Of a DNA stretch of 33,529 bases, positions 22,105 through 31,105 are shown piece by piece. The position numbers were made by a program, and so were the translations under genes. The notes beneath the pieces are model-generated. The model ran no database searches and was not told the DNA's origin. It worked only from the letters and a program-made list of their open reading frames with translations. The stretch comes from Streptomyces sp. JJ38 (lineage in GTDB: Bacteria; Actinomycetota; Actinomycetes; Streptomycetales; Streptomycetaceae): the NCBI RefSeq assembly GCF_019303475.1, contig NZ_JABLSI010000051.1:1-33529 (forward strand), in the 5' to 3' direction. Position 1 is the first letter of the stretch, and the number at the start of each line of letters is the position of its first letter.

Positions 22105-23598
22105 ATGAGAGCGATACGCGGACGGGCTGCCGCCCGTCGCGCGGTGGCGGGGCTGCTCACGGGGCTGCTCGCGGCAGCGGGAACAGCAGTGGGGGCGGGA
22201 ACGGCGGCGGCGGGGGACGCCGGGGCCGGGGAACCGCAGCACGGGGGCGCCCATGCCACGCTGGACGGACTGAACGTGCACGACCGTGCGGTGATCCGGC
22301 ACGACGGGGCGGTGATCGAGACGGGGGCGGGACTGTTCGAGATGTCGGTGACCGGCGGCGGCAGCCTGCTGGCGTACGGCATCGACATGTACAGCTCCAC
22401 ACAGCAGGACGCGCGGTACGCGGAGGTGCCCTGGCGCTCCTCCTCCCTGCAGGGCAACGCGGACGCCGGGAAGATCCGGTGGATCCTGCGCCATTCCTAT
22501 CCCCAGGTCGACAACCTGGCCGAGCTGGCCGAGGAGGCGGGCGCCCGGCAGCTCACTCCGGAGACCGCGGCGGCCGGCACCCAGGTGGCCATCTGGCGGT
22601 ACTCGGAGCGCACGGAGTCCGGGGAGCGGCCCGACGTCACCGCCGTCCACCCGGACGCGGAGCGGCTGGCCGACCACCTGGAGCGCCAGGCCCGCGAGCT
22701 GGAGGAGCCGGCGCCCGCCGTGCGGCTGGAGTCGCCCGTCGTCTCCGGCCGTCCCGGGGAGCTGCTGGGCCCGGTGACGATACGCACCACGGCCCAGGCC
22801 GTCAGCGTCGCGCCCGGGCCCGAGGCGGCCCGGCACGGCGTCCGCGTCGTCGACGCCCAGGGGAAGGCGGTCACGGCCGGCCGCGACGGCACCCAGCTGT
22901 GGTTCGACGTGCCCGATGACGCGGAGGACGGCGGCGGGGCCTTCACGGTCCAGGCGACGACGCCGGTCCCGGTCGGCCGGACGTTCGTCGGTACCGGAGC
23001 CCACGCGGCGAGTCAGTCGCTCGTCGTGGCCGGGTCGAGCGACGCCGCGGTCACCGCGACCGCCGTCACGAGCTGGGCGGCCGAGGGGGCGGCACCCGCC
23101 GTCTCCGCCCGGCGCGACTGCGCCCGGGGCGGGGTGGCCGTCACCGTCGTCAACCGGGGCGACGCGCCGTTCACCTTCGCGCTCGGCGAGCAGGAGCTGG
23201 AGATACCGGCCGGGGCCACGGACACGGCCACGGTGCCGGTCGCCGAGGACCAGCGTTACGGCATCACCGTCACCGGCCCGGGCGGCTTCGAGCGGACCTT
23301 CACCGGCGTGCTGGACTGCGAGACGATCGCCGCGCAGCCGCAGGACGCGGGGCTCACCGTCCACAACGAGCCCGTCACCGTCGGCGGAGGCGACGGTGAG
23401 GTCAACCTGGCGGAGACGGGCAGCGGTACCAACGTGCCGCTGCTGGTCGGCCTGGCCGCCGGGCTGCTGGCACTGGGCGGGCTGGCCGTGCTCATGGTCC
23501 GCCGCAAGCCCCAGCCGGGAGCCGGGTCCGCCACGACCCCGGACACCGGAGCGGAGAACGCCGGGGACGGCGCCGAAGCGGAGGGCGACGAGAAGTAG
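22105..23598 (+). CDS. Secreted, sortase-anchored thioester-domain (TQxA-type) surface protein
   Basis: This 497-residue protein is exported and wall-anchored. The N-terminus has a basic region (MRAIRGRAAARR), a hydrophobic core and an Ala-rich cleavage region near 35. A thioester-type domain follows (about 50-190), with WILRHSYPQV and GTQVAIW containing Q160. The thioester cysteine, normally in a YCID motif, is replaced by glycine (AYGIDMY, G92), so the internal Cys-Gln bond cannot form. Beta-rich repeats follow. The C-terminus has LAETG (435-439), which fits the LAxTG motif of class E sortases, a membrane helix, RRK, and an unusually long acidic tail of about 29 residues. The ATG at 22105 has GAGGGG upstream. 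A hairpin follows. Such proteins are usually adhesins or surface proteins of aerial cells. Confidence 0.88.
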   Translation: MRAIRGRAAARRAVAGLLTGLLAAAGTAVGAGTAAAGDAGAGEPQHGGAHATLDGLNVHDRAVIRHDGAVIETGAGLFEMSVTGGGSLLAYGIDMYSSTQQDARYAEVPWRSSSLQGNADAGKIRWILRHSYPQVDNLAELAEEAGARQLTPETAAAGTQVAIWRYSERTESGERPDVTAVHPDAERLADHLERQARELEEPAPAVRLESPVVSGRPGELLGPVTIRTTAQAVSVAPGPEAARHGVRVVDAQGKAVTAGRDGTQLWFDVPDDAEDGGGAFTVQATTPVPVGRTFVGTGAHAASQSLVVAGSSDAAVTATAVTSWAAEGAAPAVSARRDCARGGVAVTVVNRGDAPFTFALGEQELEIPAGATDTATVPVAEDQRYGITVTGPGGFERTFTGVLDCETIAAQPQDAGLTVHNEPVTVGGGDGEVNLAETGSGTNVPLLVGLAAGLLALGGLAVLMVRRKPQPGAGSATTPDTGAENAGDGAEAEGDEK

Positions 23599-23621
23599 AC
23601 ACGACGTGGCAAAGTCCTCAC

Positions 23622-23659
23622 CCTCGGGCGGACGGCCGGCGGCCGGTTTCCGCCCGAGG
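23622..23659 (+). terminator. Terminator hairpin after the surface-protein gene
   Basis: A perfect 10-bp stem (CCTCGGGCGG / CCGCCCGAGG) encloses 18 nt that can form a second small GGCCG-rich hairpin. It begins 23 nt after the stop codon and separates this gene from ettA. Confidence 0.65.
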
Positions 23660-23738
23660 CGTCCCGTACGGCAGGATGGATAACACCCCGTGTGGGGCCC
23701 CGCATCTTCACACCTACCAGACTGCCGGACGGTTTCTC

Positions 23739-25403
<1,665 letters not shown>

Positions 25404-25404
25404 C

Positions 25405-25842
25405 GTGCGGCATCACTTCGCCTGTCCCCTGCGCTGGTCGGACATGGATTCGTTCGGACACGTCAACAACGTGGTCTTCCTGCGGTATCTGGAAGAGGCC
25501 CGCATCGACTTCATGTTCCGGCTGGCGCGGGAGGCCGACGCCGAGGCCTTCACGAGCGGGGCCGTGGTGGCCCGGCACGAGATCGATTATCTGCGTCCCC
25601 TCGTCCACCGGCCCGAACCGGTGGACATCGAGACGTGGGTGACGAAGATCAGCCGTGCCTCGGTGACCGTCGGCTACGAGATCAAGGACGCGACGGCGGT
25701 CTACGCACGGGCCAGCACCGTCGTCGTCGCGTACGACCTGAAGGAAGGGCGCCCGCGCCGGCTGAGTGAGGCCGAGCGGTCCTTCCTGGAGCCCTACCTC
25801 GATGACAGCAGCCATGTCCCGGCCGATCCCCAGGCTCGCTGA
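25405..25842 (+). CDS. Hotdog-fold acyl-CoA thioesterase
   Basis: This 145-residue protein belongs to the 4-hydroxybenzoyl-CoA thioesterase-like family, which hydrolyses acyl-CoA or acyl-carrier thioesters. The signature RWSDMDSFGHVNNVVFLRYL carries the catalytic Asp (in DMDSFGHVNN) and the typical HVNN. YLRPLVHRPEPVDIETWV forms the next strand of the hotdog fold. Substrate cannot be told. The GTG at 25405 begins 1 nt after the ettA stop, so translation is coupled. The 3' end overlaps the next gene by about 41 nt. Confidence 0.93.
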   Translation: MRHHFACPLRWSDMDSFGHVNNVVFLRYLEEARIDFMFRLAREADAEAFTSGAVVARHEIDYLRPLVHRPEPVDIETWVTKISRASVTVGYEIKDATAVYARASTVVVAYDLKEGRPRRLSEAERSFLEPYLDDSSHVPADPQAR

Positions 25843-26470
25843 CGCGGCCGAGGCGGCCGGAGTGGCCGCCTTCCTCCAGCGCCTGGTGCGCTGGGAGAAG
25901 ACGGCGGCCGTCCGCCTCCAGGCGGGCGGCGGCGTTCTCGCGCTCTTCGCCCGCCCCGCGCGCTTCGACGTCCTGGCCGTCCGCACGGCCCGGCTCGACG
26001 ACCCGGAGCTGAAGCTGGACACCACGGTGGCGGCCGGAGAGCTGCTGGAGCGGCTCGACGAGCGGGCGGGCACGCTGCCCGTGCCCGCACCCGTCACCGG
26101 CCCGCCCTGGGCCGGCGTGCTGCCCCCGCGCGGGGGCTGGCAGCGGCTGGGCGGGCTGCCGCCCGACGCCGTCCGCTCGGTGGCCGCCGCCGCGGTGGCC
26201 GAGTTCCGCCGCAGGGCCGAGGCCCTGGCACCGGCGGAACGCACCCGCGAGCAGCTGGACGCGCTGGCGGACGAGATCTGGTCCCGGCCGCTCGGCCGCA
26301 CCGGGCTGCCGCTGCGCGCCGCGCACGCGGCCTACGCGCTGGGCTTCCTCGGCGGTTCGGAGCCGCTCGGGCTGTCCTCCGCCGGGCCCTGGCTGCGGCT
26401 GGCCACGCCGCTCGGCTCGGTCGTGGTGCGATCCGTCCGTCCCCCCGGGCTCTCCGTCACGCCCGCGTGA
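25802..26470 (+). CDS. Conserved actinobacterial protein of unknown function
   Basis: This is a 222-residue Ala/Leu-rich protein of no family that I can name. Features are a helical N-terminus (LADAAEAAGVAAFLQRLVRW), a strand-rich section (VRLQAGGGVLALFARPARFD), and a C-terminal part with AYALGFLG and PWLRLATPLGSVVVRSVRP. No signal peptide or clear membrane segment is present. The gene overlaps the thioesterase by 41 nt if it starts at ATG 25802, or 29 nt at ATG 25814; both lack a good ribosome site, fitting re-initiation. It is the last gene of the ettA operon and may share a conserved link with the thioesterase. Confidence 0.8.
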   Translation: MTAAMSRPIPRLADAAEAAGVAAFLQRLVRWEKTAAVRLQAGGGVLALFARPARFDVLAVRTARLDDPELKLDTTVAAGELLERLDERAGTLPVPAPVTGPPWAGVLPPRGGWQRLGGLPPDAVRSVAAAAVAEFRRRAEALAPAERTREQLDALADEIWSRPLGRTGLPLRAAHAAYALGFLGGSEPLGLSSAGPWLRLATPLGSVVVRSVRPPGLSVTPA

Positions 26471-26484
26471 GCCGCTCGGGCGTG
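26458..26484 (+). terminator. Terminator hairpin at the end of the ettA operon
   Basis: CACGCCCG and CGGGCGTG form a perfect 8-bp stem whose 11-nt loop contains the stop codon. A second copy of the right arm lies at 26505-26512 inside a 15-bp direct repeat, so two alternative hairpins are possible. The convergent globin gene ends at 26559. Confidence 0.5.
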
Positions 26485-26515
26485 GCCTCCGCGCCCCTCG
26501 CGCTCGGGCGTGGCC
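26473..26515. repeat. 15-bp direct repeat between convergent genes
   Basis: CGCTCGGGCGTGGCC occurs at 26473-26487 and again at 26501-26515, 28 bp apart. It lies after the stop of the unknown-function gene and may be duplicated terminator sequence. Confidence 0.6.
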
Positions 26516-26558
26516 GCCCGTGCGACGGCTGGTACCGGGGCCGCGGCCGTCGGGGCGG

Positions 26559-26960
26559 TCAGCCCTGAGTGTTGATCATCGAGTTGGCGGCGTAGACCAG
26601 GTAGTTCCAGAGCTGCTTCTCCAGCTCGGCGGGCAGCTCCAGGCTGTCGACGGCGTCCCGCATGTGCCGCAGCCAGGCGTCGTGCGCGGCGCGGTCGACG
26701 CGGAAGGGGGCGTGCCGCATCCGCAGCCTCGGGTGGCCGCGGTGCTCGCTGTAGGTGCGGGGGCCGCCCCAGTACTGCATGAGGAAGAGCGCGAGCCGTT
26801 CCTCCGCCGGGCCGAGGTCCTCCTCCGGGTACATGGGACGGAGCAGTTCGTCCTCGGCGACGCCTTCGTAGAAGCGCTTCGCCAGCCGGCGGAACGTCTC
26901 CTCGCCGCCGACCTGCTCGAAGAACGTCTGCGTCTGCAAGGTGCCTCGCGGAATCTCCAT
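26559..26960 (-). CDS. Truncated haemoglobin, group II (GlbO-like)
   Basis: This 133-residue protein has the two-on-two globin fold that binds haem, O2 or NO. Visible features are a Tyr at the B10 position in RFYEGV, the YPEEDLGPAEERLALFLMQYW segment around E helix, the proximal His in RLRMRHAPF, and Trp at G8 (AWLRHM). These match group II, the GlbO/HbO type found in most actinomycetes. The ATG at 26960 (MEIPRGTL) was chosen because it fits the family N-terminus; an in-frame ATG at 26972 is an alternative. It lies 67 nt downstream of the ABC permease in the same direction and may be partly co-transcribed. A role in NO or oxidative stress is possible. Confidence 0.92.
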   Translation of the reverse strand: MEIPRGTLQTQTFFEQVGGEETFRRLAKRFYEGVAEDELLRPMYPEEDLGPAEERLALFLMQYWGGPRTYSEHRGHPRLRMRHAPFRVDRAAHDAWLRHMRDAVDSLELPAELEKQLWNYLVYAANSMINTQG

Positions 26961-27027
26961 CACGCACCCCATGGTCGCAGATGCGCGGGGAAGCGGTCCC
27001 GCCCCCGTGGCGACGGGACCGCACCCC

Positions 27028-28212
27028 CTACGCGTCGTCCCAGCGGAAGAGCCGCCAGGCGAGCAGGGTGACGACGGCGCCGAACAGCAGCAGCCCGGCC
27101 ATGACCGGTAGCGCGGTGGCCCAGCCCTCGCCCCGCGACAGCACGCCCTGCATCGCGTCGGCCAGGTGCTTCAACGGCAGGAACTCCGCGACCGTCCGCA
27201 CCCAGGCCGGTGCCGTGTCCAGCGGGAAGAAGGCTCCGGAGAGGAACGCCATCGGCAGCACGATCACCTGGGCCAGGCCGTTGGCGGCCTCCTCCGTCTT
27301 CGCCCAGGAACCCACCAGCAGGCCGATGGACATGAACGCCAGCGAGCCGGTGAGCACCAGCGGAACGGACAGCCACCACTCGCCCGTGAGCCGCAGCCCG
27401 AAGTACGGCAGCGTCGCGATGCCCACGAAGATCGCGAACTGGCTGAGGGCGAGCGCGAGGCTGATGCCGACCCGGGCCCCGATGACCGACGTGACGCCGA
27501 CGGGGGAGAGCCACAGGCGGCGCAGGATGCGCTTCTTGCGCCACGTCACCAGGTTGAGCGCCGGTCCGAAGACGGAGCCCATCGCCACGGCCCAGCCCAG
27601 CAGGCCGGGGGTGAGGAACTGGATCGGCTTGACCGACTCGTCCTCGACCCTCTGCGCCGTGAGCCGGAAGGCGGGCGGCTGGCCCGTCGCGGCCTGGTTG
27701 GCCTGCTGCACGACGGAGTCGAGGACGGAGTGGACGGTTCCGGCCCGCACCTGGTCGGCGGCCGAGAAGCGCAGCTCGACCTCGCCGTCCCGCTCGAAGA
27801 CCGCCGCGTCGACGTCTCCGTGCCGGACGTCCTCCAGCGCCTCGTCCAGGGCGTCCTCGGAGCCGTCGGTCTTCTCCACCTCCAGCACGCCCCGGAGTTG
27901 CGCGCGCTGCTTCTCGGGCATGTCGTCCAGCACGGCCACGTCGCCGACCTGCACGACCCGGGACTCCGAGGTGCCCGAGTCCTTGAGCAGGGTGCCGAAG
28001 AGCACCAGGAACATCAGCGGGAAGACGAGCAGGAAGAAGACGGCGGCCCGGTCGCGCAGCAGGCCGAGCGCCATCGCCCGGGACAGGCTGCGGAAGGAGC
28101 GGGTGCGGTCCGCCCAGGACCGGGCGGGCCCGCCACCGGTGTGGCCGGCACCGCCCGTTCTGCCGGTGTCGTCGGTACGTTCTGTGCCGTCGGAGGTGCG
28201 CTGCGTGGTCAT
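27028..28212 (-). CDS. ABC-2 type transporter permease
   Basis: This 394-residue protein is the membrane part of an ABC-2 exporter. After a Thr/Gly-rich start (about 1-30), helix 1 (VFFLLVFPLMFLVLFGTLL, about 60-80) is followed by a long extracellular domain (about 85-200). Five helices lie in the C-terminal half, with the conserved GLAQVIVLPMAFLSGAFFP. This is the DrrB-type layout with an extended external loop. The ATG at 28212 overlaps the ATPase stop by 4 nt (ATGA). Drug, lipid or peptide export is possible; the substrate is unknown. Confidence 0.92.
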   Translation of the reverse strand: MTTQRTSDGTERTDDTGRTGGAGHTGGGPARSWADRTRSFRSLSRAMALGLLRDRAAVFFLLVFPLMFLVLFGTLLKDSGTSESRVVQVGDVAVLDDMPEKQRAQLRGVLEVEKTDGSEDALDEALEDVRHGDVDAAVFERDGEVELRFSAADQVRAGTVHSVLDSVVQQANQAATGQPPAFRLTAQRVEDESVKPIQFLTPGLLGWAVAMGSVFGPALNLVTWRKKRILRRLWLSPVGVTSVIGARVGISLALALSQFAIFVGIATLPYFGLRLTGEWWLSVPLVLTGSLAFMSIGLLVGSWAKTEEAANGLAQVIVLPMAFLSGAFFPLDTAPAWVRTVAEFLPLKHLADAMQGVLSRGEGWATALPVMAGLLLFGAVVTLLAWRLFRWDDA

Positions 28213-28940
28213 TCGCGGTACTCCCGTCCGGTGAGCTGGAGGAAGACGTCCTCCAGCGAGGCCGCGCCCAGCTCTCCGATCAGCTCGGCGGGCGGGCCGA
28301 CCCGCAGGACGCGGCCGCGGTCCATGACGGCGACCCGGTCGCAGAGGGACTCGGCCTCGTCCATGTAGTGCGTGGTGAGCACCACCGTGCGTCCCTCGGC
28401 CTGGATGTCGCGGAGCAGATCCCACAGGTTGCGCCGGGCCTGCGGGTCGAGTCCGGTGGTGGGTTCGTCGAGGAAGACCAGCTCGGGGTCGTGCACCAGG
28501 GCGCAGGCGATCGACAGCCGCTGTTCCTGTCCGCCGGAGAGCTTGTCCTGCCGCACGTCGGCCTTCTCCGCGAGCCCGACCCGTTCCAGCATGGCGTCCG
28601 CGCGTTCCCGGGGGACGCCGTAGAGGTCGCCGAACGTGTGGATCTGCTCGCGGGCCGTGAGCCGTTCGAAGAAGGCGGAGGCCTGGAGCTGCACGCCGAT
28701 TCGGGAGAGCAGTCGCTTGTTCCGGGGCCAGGACGGCTCGCCCAGCAGCCGTGCGCTGCCCTCGTCGGGGCGGCGCAGCCCCTCCACGATCTCCAACGTG
28801 GTTGTCTTCCCCGCGCCGTTCGGTCCGAGGATGCCGTAGAACTCGCCGCGGTCGACGGTGAAGGAGACCCCGTCGACCGCCTGAACCTCCCCGTACCGCT
28901 TGCGCAGCCCTTCGACCGTTATCGCCGCGTCAGTGGTCAT
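28209..28940 (-). CDS. ABC transporter ATP-binding protein (DrrA-like)
   Basis: This 243-residue ATPase energises the ABC-2 permease encoded next to it. Walker A is GPNGAGKTT, the signature is LSGGQEQRLS, Walker B is LVFLDEPTTGLD, and the switch His is in TTHYMDEAE. It is shorter than DrrA proteins with a C-terminal extension. The ATG at 28940 has no good ribosome site. TAGCGT on the minus strand lies 7 nt before it, so the mRNA may be leaderless. It diverges from the methyltransferase gene, and the 78-bp gap should hold both promoters. Confidence 0.94.
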   Translation of the reverse strand: MTTDAAITVEGLRKRYGEVQAVDGVSFTVDRGEFYGILGPNGAGKTTTLEIVEGLRRPDEGSARLLGEPSWPRNKRLLSRIGVQLQASAFFERLTAREQIHTFGDLYGVPRERADAMLERVGLAEKADVRQDKLSGGQEQRLSIACALVHDPELVFLDEPTTGLDPQARRNLWDLLRDIQAEGRTVVLTTHYMDEAESLCDRVAVMDRGRVLRVGPPAELIGELGAASLEDVFLQLTGREYRE

Positions 28941-29018
28941 GCGGGGGACGCTATCCCACGCGTTCGAACGGAGTTCGGCCCCCTCGCGCCGCCGGTCCGG
29001 GGGCCGGAGAGTGGAGAC

Positions 29019-30092
29019 ATGGGCAGGGACGAGCTGCTGTGGCTGCTGGAGGCCGAGGGAGCGCTGCCGGACCGCGCCTGGCGTGACGCGTTCGCGGAGG
29101 TGCCGAGGGAGCTGTTCGTGCCGGAGTACTTCGTGCCGGGCTTCGCCGGGTACGAGCGGCGCTCCGGGGACGCGGAGGACCCGGCGGCCCGGCGGCGCTG
29201 GCGGGACGGCCTCTACGAGGACCTGCCGCTGGCCACGCGGCTCCGCCACGGCGAGCTGATCTCGTCCAGCAGCCAGCCCTCGCTGATGGCGCGGATGCTG
29301 GACGAGCTGGCGGTCCGCGACGGCATGACGGTGCTGGAGATCGGTACCGGCACCGGCTGGAACGCCGCCCTGCTCGCGCACCGGCTCGGCGCCCACCGGG
29401 TGACCACGCTCGACCTCGACCCGGAGATCACGGGCGCCGCCCGTACCCGTCTCCGGCGCGCGGGCTTCCCCGTCACGGTGGTCACGACGGACGGTGCCCT
29501 GGGGTGGCCGGAGCGCGCCCCCTACGACCGGATCATCGCGACCTGCGCCGTGGACACCGTCCCTGGGGCCTGGCTGGAGCAGTGCGCGTCCGGCGCGCGC
29601 GTCCTCACCCCGCTCTCCACCGGGCTCGTCCTGCTGCGCGTCGAGCGGGGCGAGGAAGGGCCGTGGGCACAGGGCCGGTTCCTGGACACCGCGGCCTTCT
29701 TCGTGCCCCTGCGCGGCGCGGCGGCCACGGCGCCGGGGACGCCGGCCGCGACGGAGCGGCGGGAGCGGGACGACGGCGGGGTGCCGGGCACAGCGGCGGG
29801 CTCCGACACGTTCCGGTTCCTGCGCGGCCTGACCGCGTCGGCGCTCAGCGGACGGGAGGCCTACGCGGTGTGGGAGCGCGCCGGTCACCCGGAGCGGTCG
29901 CGGTACGGGGTGACCGCCGACGTCCACGGCGCCTGGGCGTGGCTCGACGAGCCCCGGGGGCCGGACCGCTGGCGATTGCCGCGCTCCACCGGGCCCGCCG
30001 GGGGCGAGGGACTGCGGGACGGCCCCGGGCTCAGCTCCGACGGACCGTCAGAGTCGTCCAGGCACCGACGTGCACCCGGTCCCCCTCCCTGA
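29019..30092 (+). CDS. PIMT-like (protein-L-isoaspartate O-methyltransferase family) methyltransferase
   Basis: This 357-residue SAM-dependent methyltransferase is related to protein-L-isoaspartate O-methyltransferase. Features are VPRELFVPEYFVPG near the start, GELISSSSQPSLMARML with the Ser/Thr-rich active-site loop, and motif I VLEIGTGTGWNAALLA (about 103-120). The family is usually about 220 residues; this one has about 130 more at the C-terminus, including FLRGLTASALSGREAYAVWE. PIMT-like enzymes also modify ribosomal peptides, but no precursor or synthetase gene is near. The ATG at 29019 has GGAGAGTGGAG upstream. The last about 20 codons (SSDGPSESSRHRRAPGPPP region) overlap the 3' end of the convergent FHA gene by 62 nt and look non-conserved. 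Confidence 0.88.
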   Translation: MGRDELLWLLEAEGALPDRAWRDAFAEVPRELFVPEYFVPGFAGYERRSGDAEDPAARRRWRDGLYEDLPLATRLRHGELISSSSQPSLMARMLDELAVRDGMTVLEIGTGTGWNAALLAHRLGAHRVTTLDLDPEITGAARTRLRRAGFPVTVVTTDGALGWPERAPYDRIIATCAVDTVPGAWLEQCASGARVLTPLSTGLVLLRVERGEEGPWAQGRFLDTAAFFVPLRGAAATAPGTPAATERRERDDGGVPGTAAGSDTFRFLRGLTASALSGREAYAVWERAGHPERSRYGVTADVHGAWAWLDEPRGPDRWRLPRSTGPAGGEGLRDGPGLSSDGPSESSRHRRAPGPPP

Positions 30093-31080
30093 GGGGCACC
30101 GGGACGAACGGCTGGATCGGCTCCTCGGCGCCGTTGATCGTCGTCCCGTTGGTGGAGTCCTGGTCGACCACGGCCCAGCCGCCGTCCGGCTGCTGGACGA
30201 GCAGCGCGTGCTGGTGCGAGACGCCCGGGTCCTCCGGGGGACGGGACAGGTCGATGTCCGGCGCCTCCCCCGTGGACTGCCGTCTGCGCCCGACGGAGAT
30301 CTGCTGCCCGGTGAGCGGCACCTGCTGCTCGGGTGAGTAGGCCGGGAGGTTGAGCGAGGCGCCCTCCGGACCGCTGCGCTGCATCATCGCGGCGAAGTAC
30401 TCCCGGTCGGGACCGACCGTCACCATCCAGCCGGTGCCGTGCGCGGGGGCGCCCGGGCCGCCCGGGTAGCCGTAGCCGCCCGGCTGCTGCGGTGCGGCGG
30501 CGGAGGGCGGGGCCAGGTTCCAGTCGCCCTGGTCGTGTTCGGGCCCGGCGTGCGGCTGGTGATGGGCGTGCTGCTGCGGGTGCGGCTGCGCCTGCTGCGG
30601 GATCGGCTCGGCCGGCCGGTTCATCTGCGAGGGCCGGGAGGGCTCGTAGACGGGCGGCGGCGCCTGCTGGAGGAAGCCGGGCGGCGGGGCCGGGGGCGCG
30701 TAGGAAGTGGGGGACTGCGTGAGGAAGTTGTAGCGGCACTCCTCGCAGAAGGGCGCCTCGGGCTCACGCGGCGTACGGCACTGCGGGCACAGCTCGGTCT
30801 GCTGCGTCGGCCCCGGCGGCATGGGGGCCTCGGCCTCGGGTATCCCCGGGCTGGGCGGGGGTGGCGGCCCGCCGGGGTAGCCGGGGGCGGCGGCCGGAGG
30901 CGGCGGCGGGGGAGCCGGGTAGCCGTACCCGTGTCCGCCGGGCGCGGGGCCGCCGGGGTGCGCCGGGGGCGGCGGGACGGGGCCGGGGGCCGGGGGTGCG
31001 CCGGGTGCCGTCATCCGGTGTCCGCACACCTCACACCAGTCGTCGGCCACCGACTGGTGGCCGTTCGGACAAGTCGGCAT
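30031..31080 (-). CDS. FHA-domain protein with two zinc ribbons
   Basis: This 349-residue protein binds phosphothreonine through a C-terminal FHA domain (about 255-349: ISVGRRRQ, DPGVSHQHALL, VVDQDSTNGTTING). The N-terminus has two zinc-ribbon modules: CPNGH-x-WCEVCGH (about 4-20) and CPQCRTPREPEAPFCEEC (about 98-115). They are separated by long Pro/Gly/Ala/Tyr-rich linkers, followed by a Gln/His-rich stretch. It is the third gene of an operon with VWA and PP2C proteins; 25 nt separate it from the VWA gene. The ATG at 31080 gives MPTCPNGHQS. It should recognise proteins phosphorylated by a Ser/Thr kinase, possibly encoded just beyond the right edge. Confidence 0.92.
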   Translation of the reverse strand: MPTCPNGHQSVADDWCEVCGHRMTAPGAPPAPGPVPPPPAHPGGPAPGGHGYGYPAPPPPPPAAAPGYPGGPPPPPSPGIPEAEAPMPPGPTQQTELCPQCRTPREPEAPFCEECRYNFLTQSPTSYAPPAPPPGFLQQAPPPVYEPSRPSQMNRPAEPIPQQAQPHPQQHAHHQPHAGPEHDQGDWNLAPPSAAAPQQPGGYGYPGGPGAPAHGTGWMVTVGPDREYFAAMMQRSGPEGASLNLPAYSPEQQVPLTGQQISVGRRRQSTGEAPDIDLSRPPEDPGVSHQHALLVQQPDGGWAVVDQDSTNGTTINGAEEPIQPFVPVPLREGDRVHVGAWTTLTVRRS

Positions 31081-31105
31081 GTCGGGCTTCCCCCTCCGTG
31101 CGCTG

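Noticed and set aside
18578..22105. Minus-strand open frame of over 1100 codons opposite dynB and ssbB
   Set aside because: It crosses the dynAB terminator and two genes and has only low-complexity sequence.
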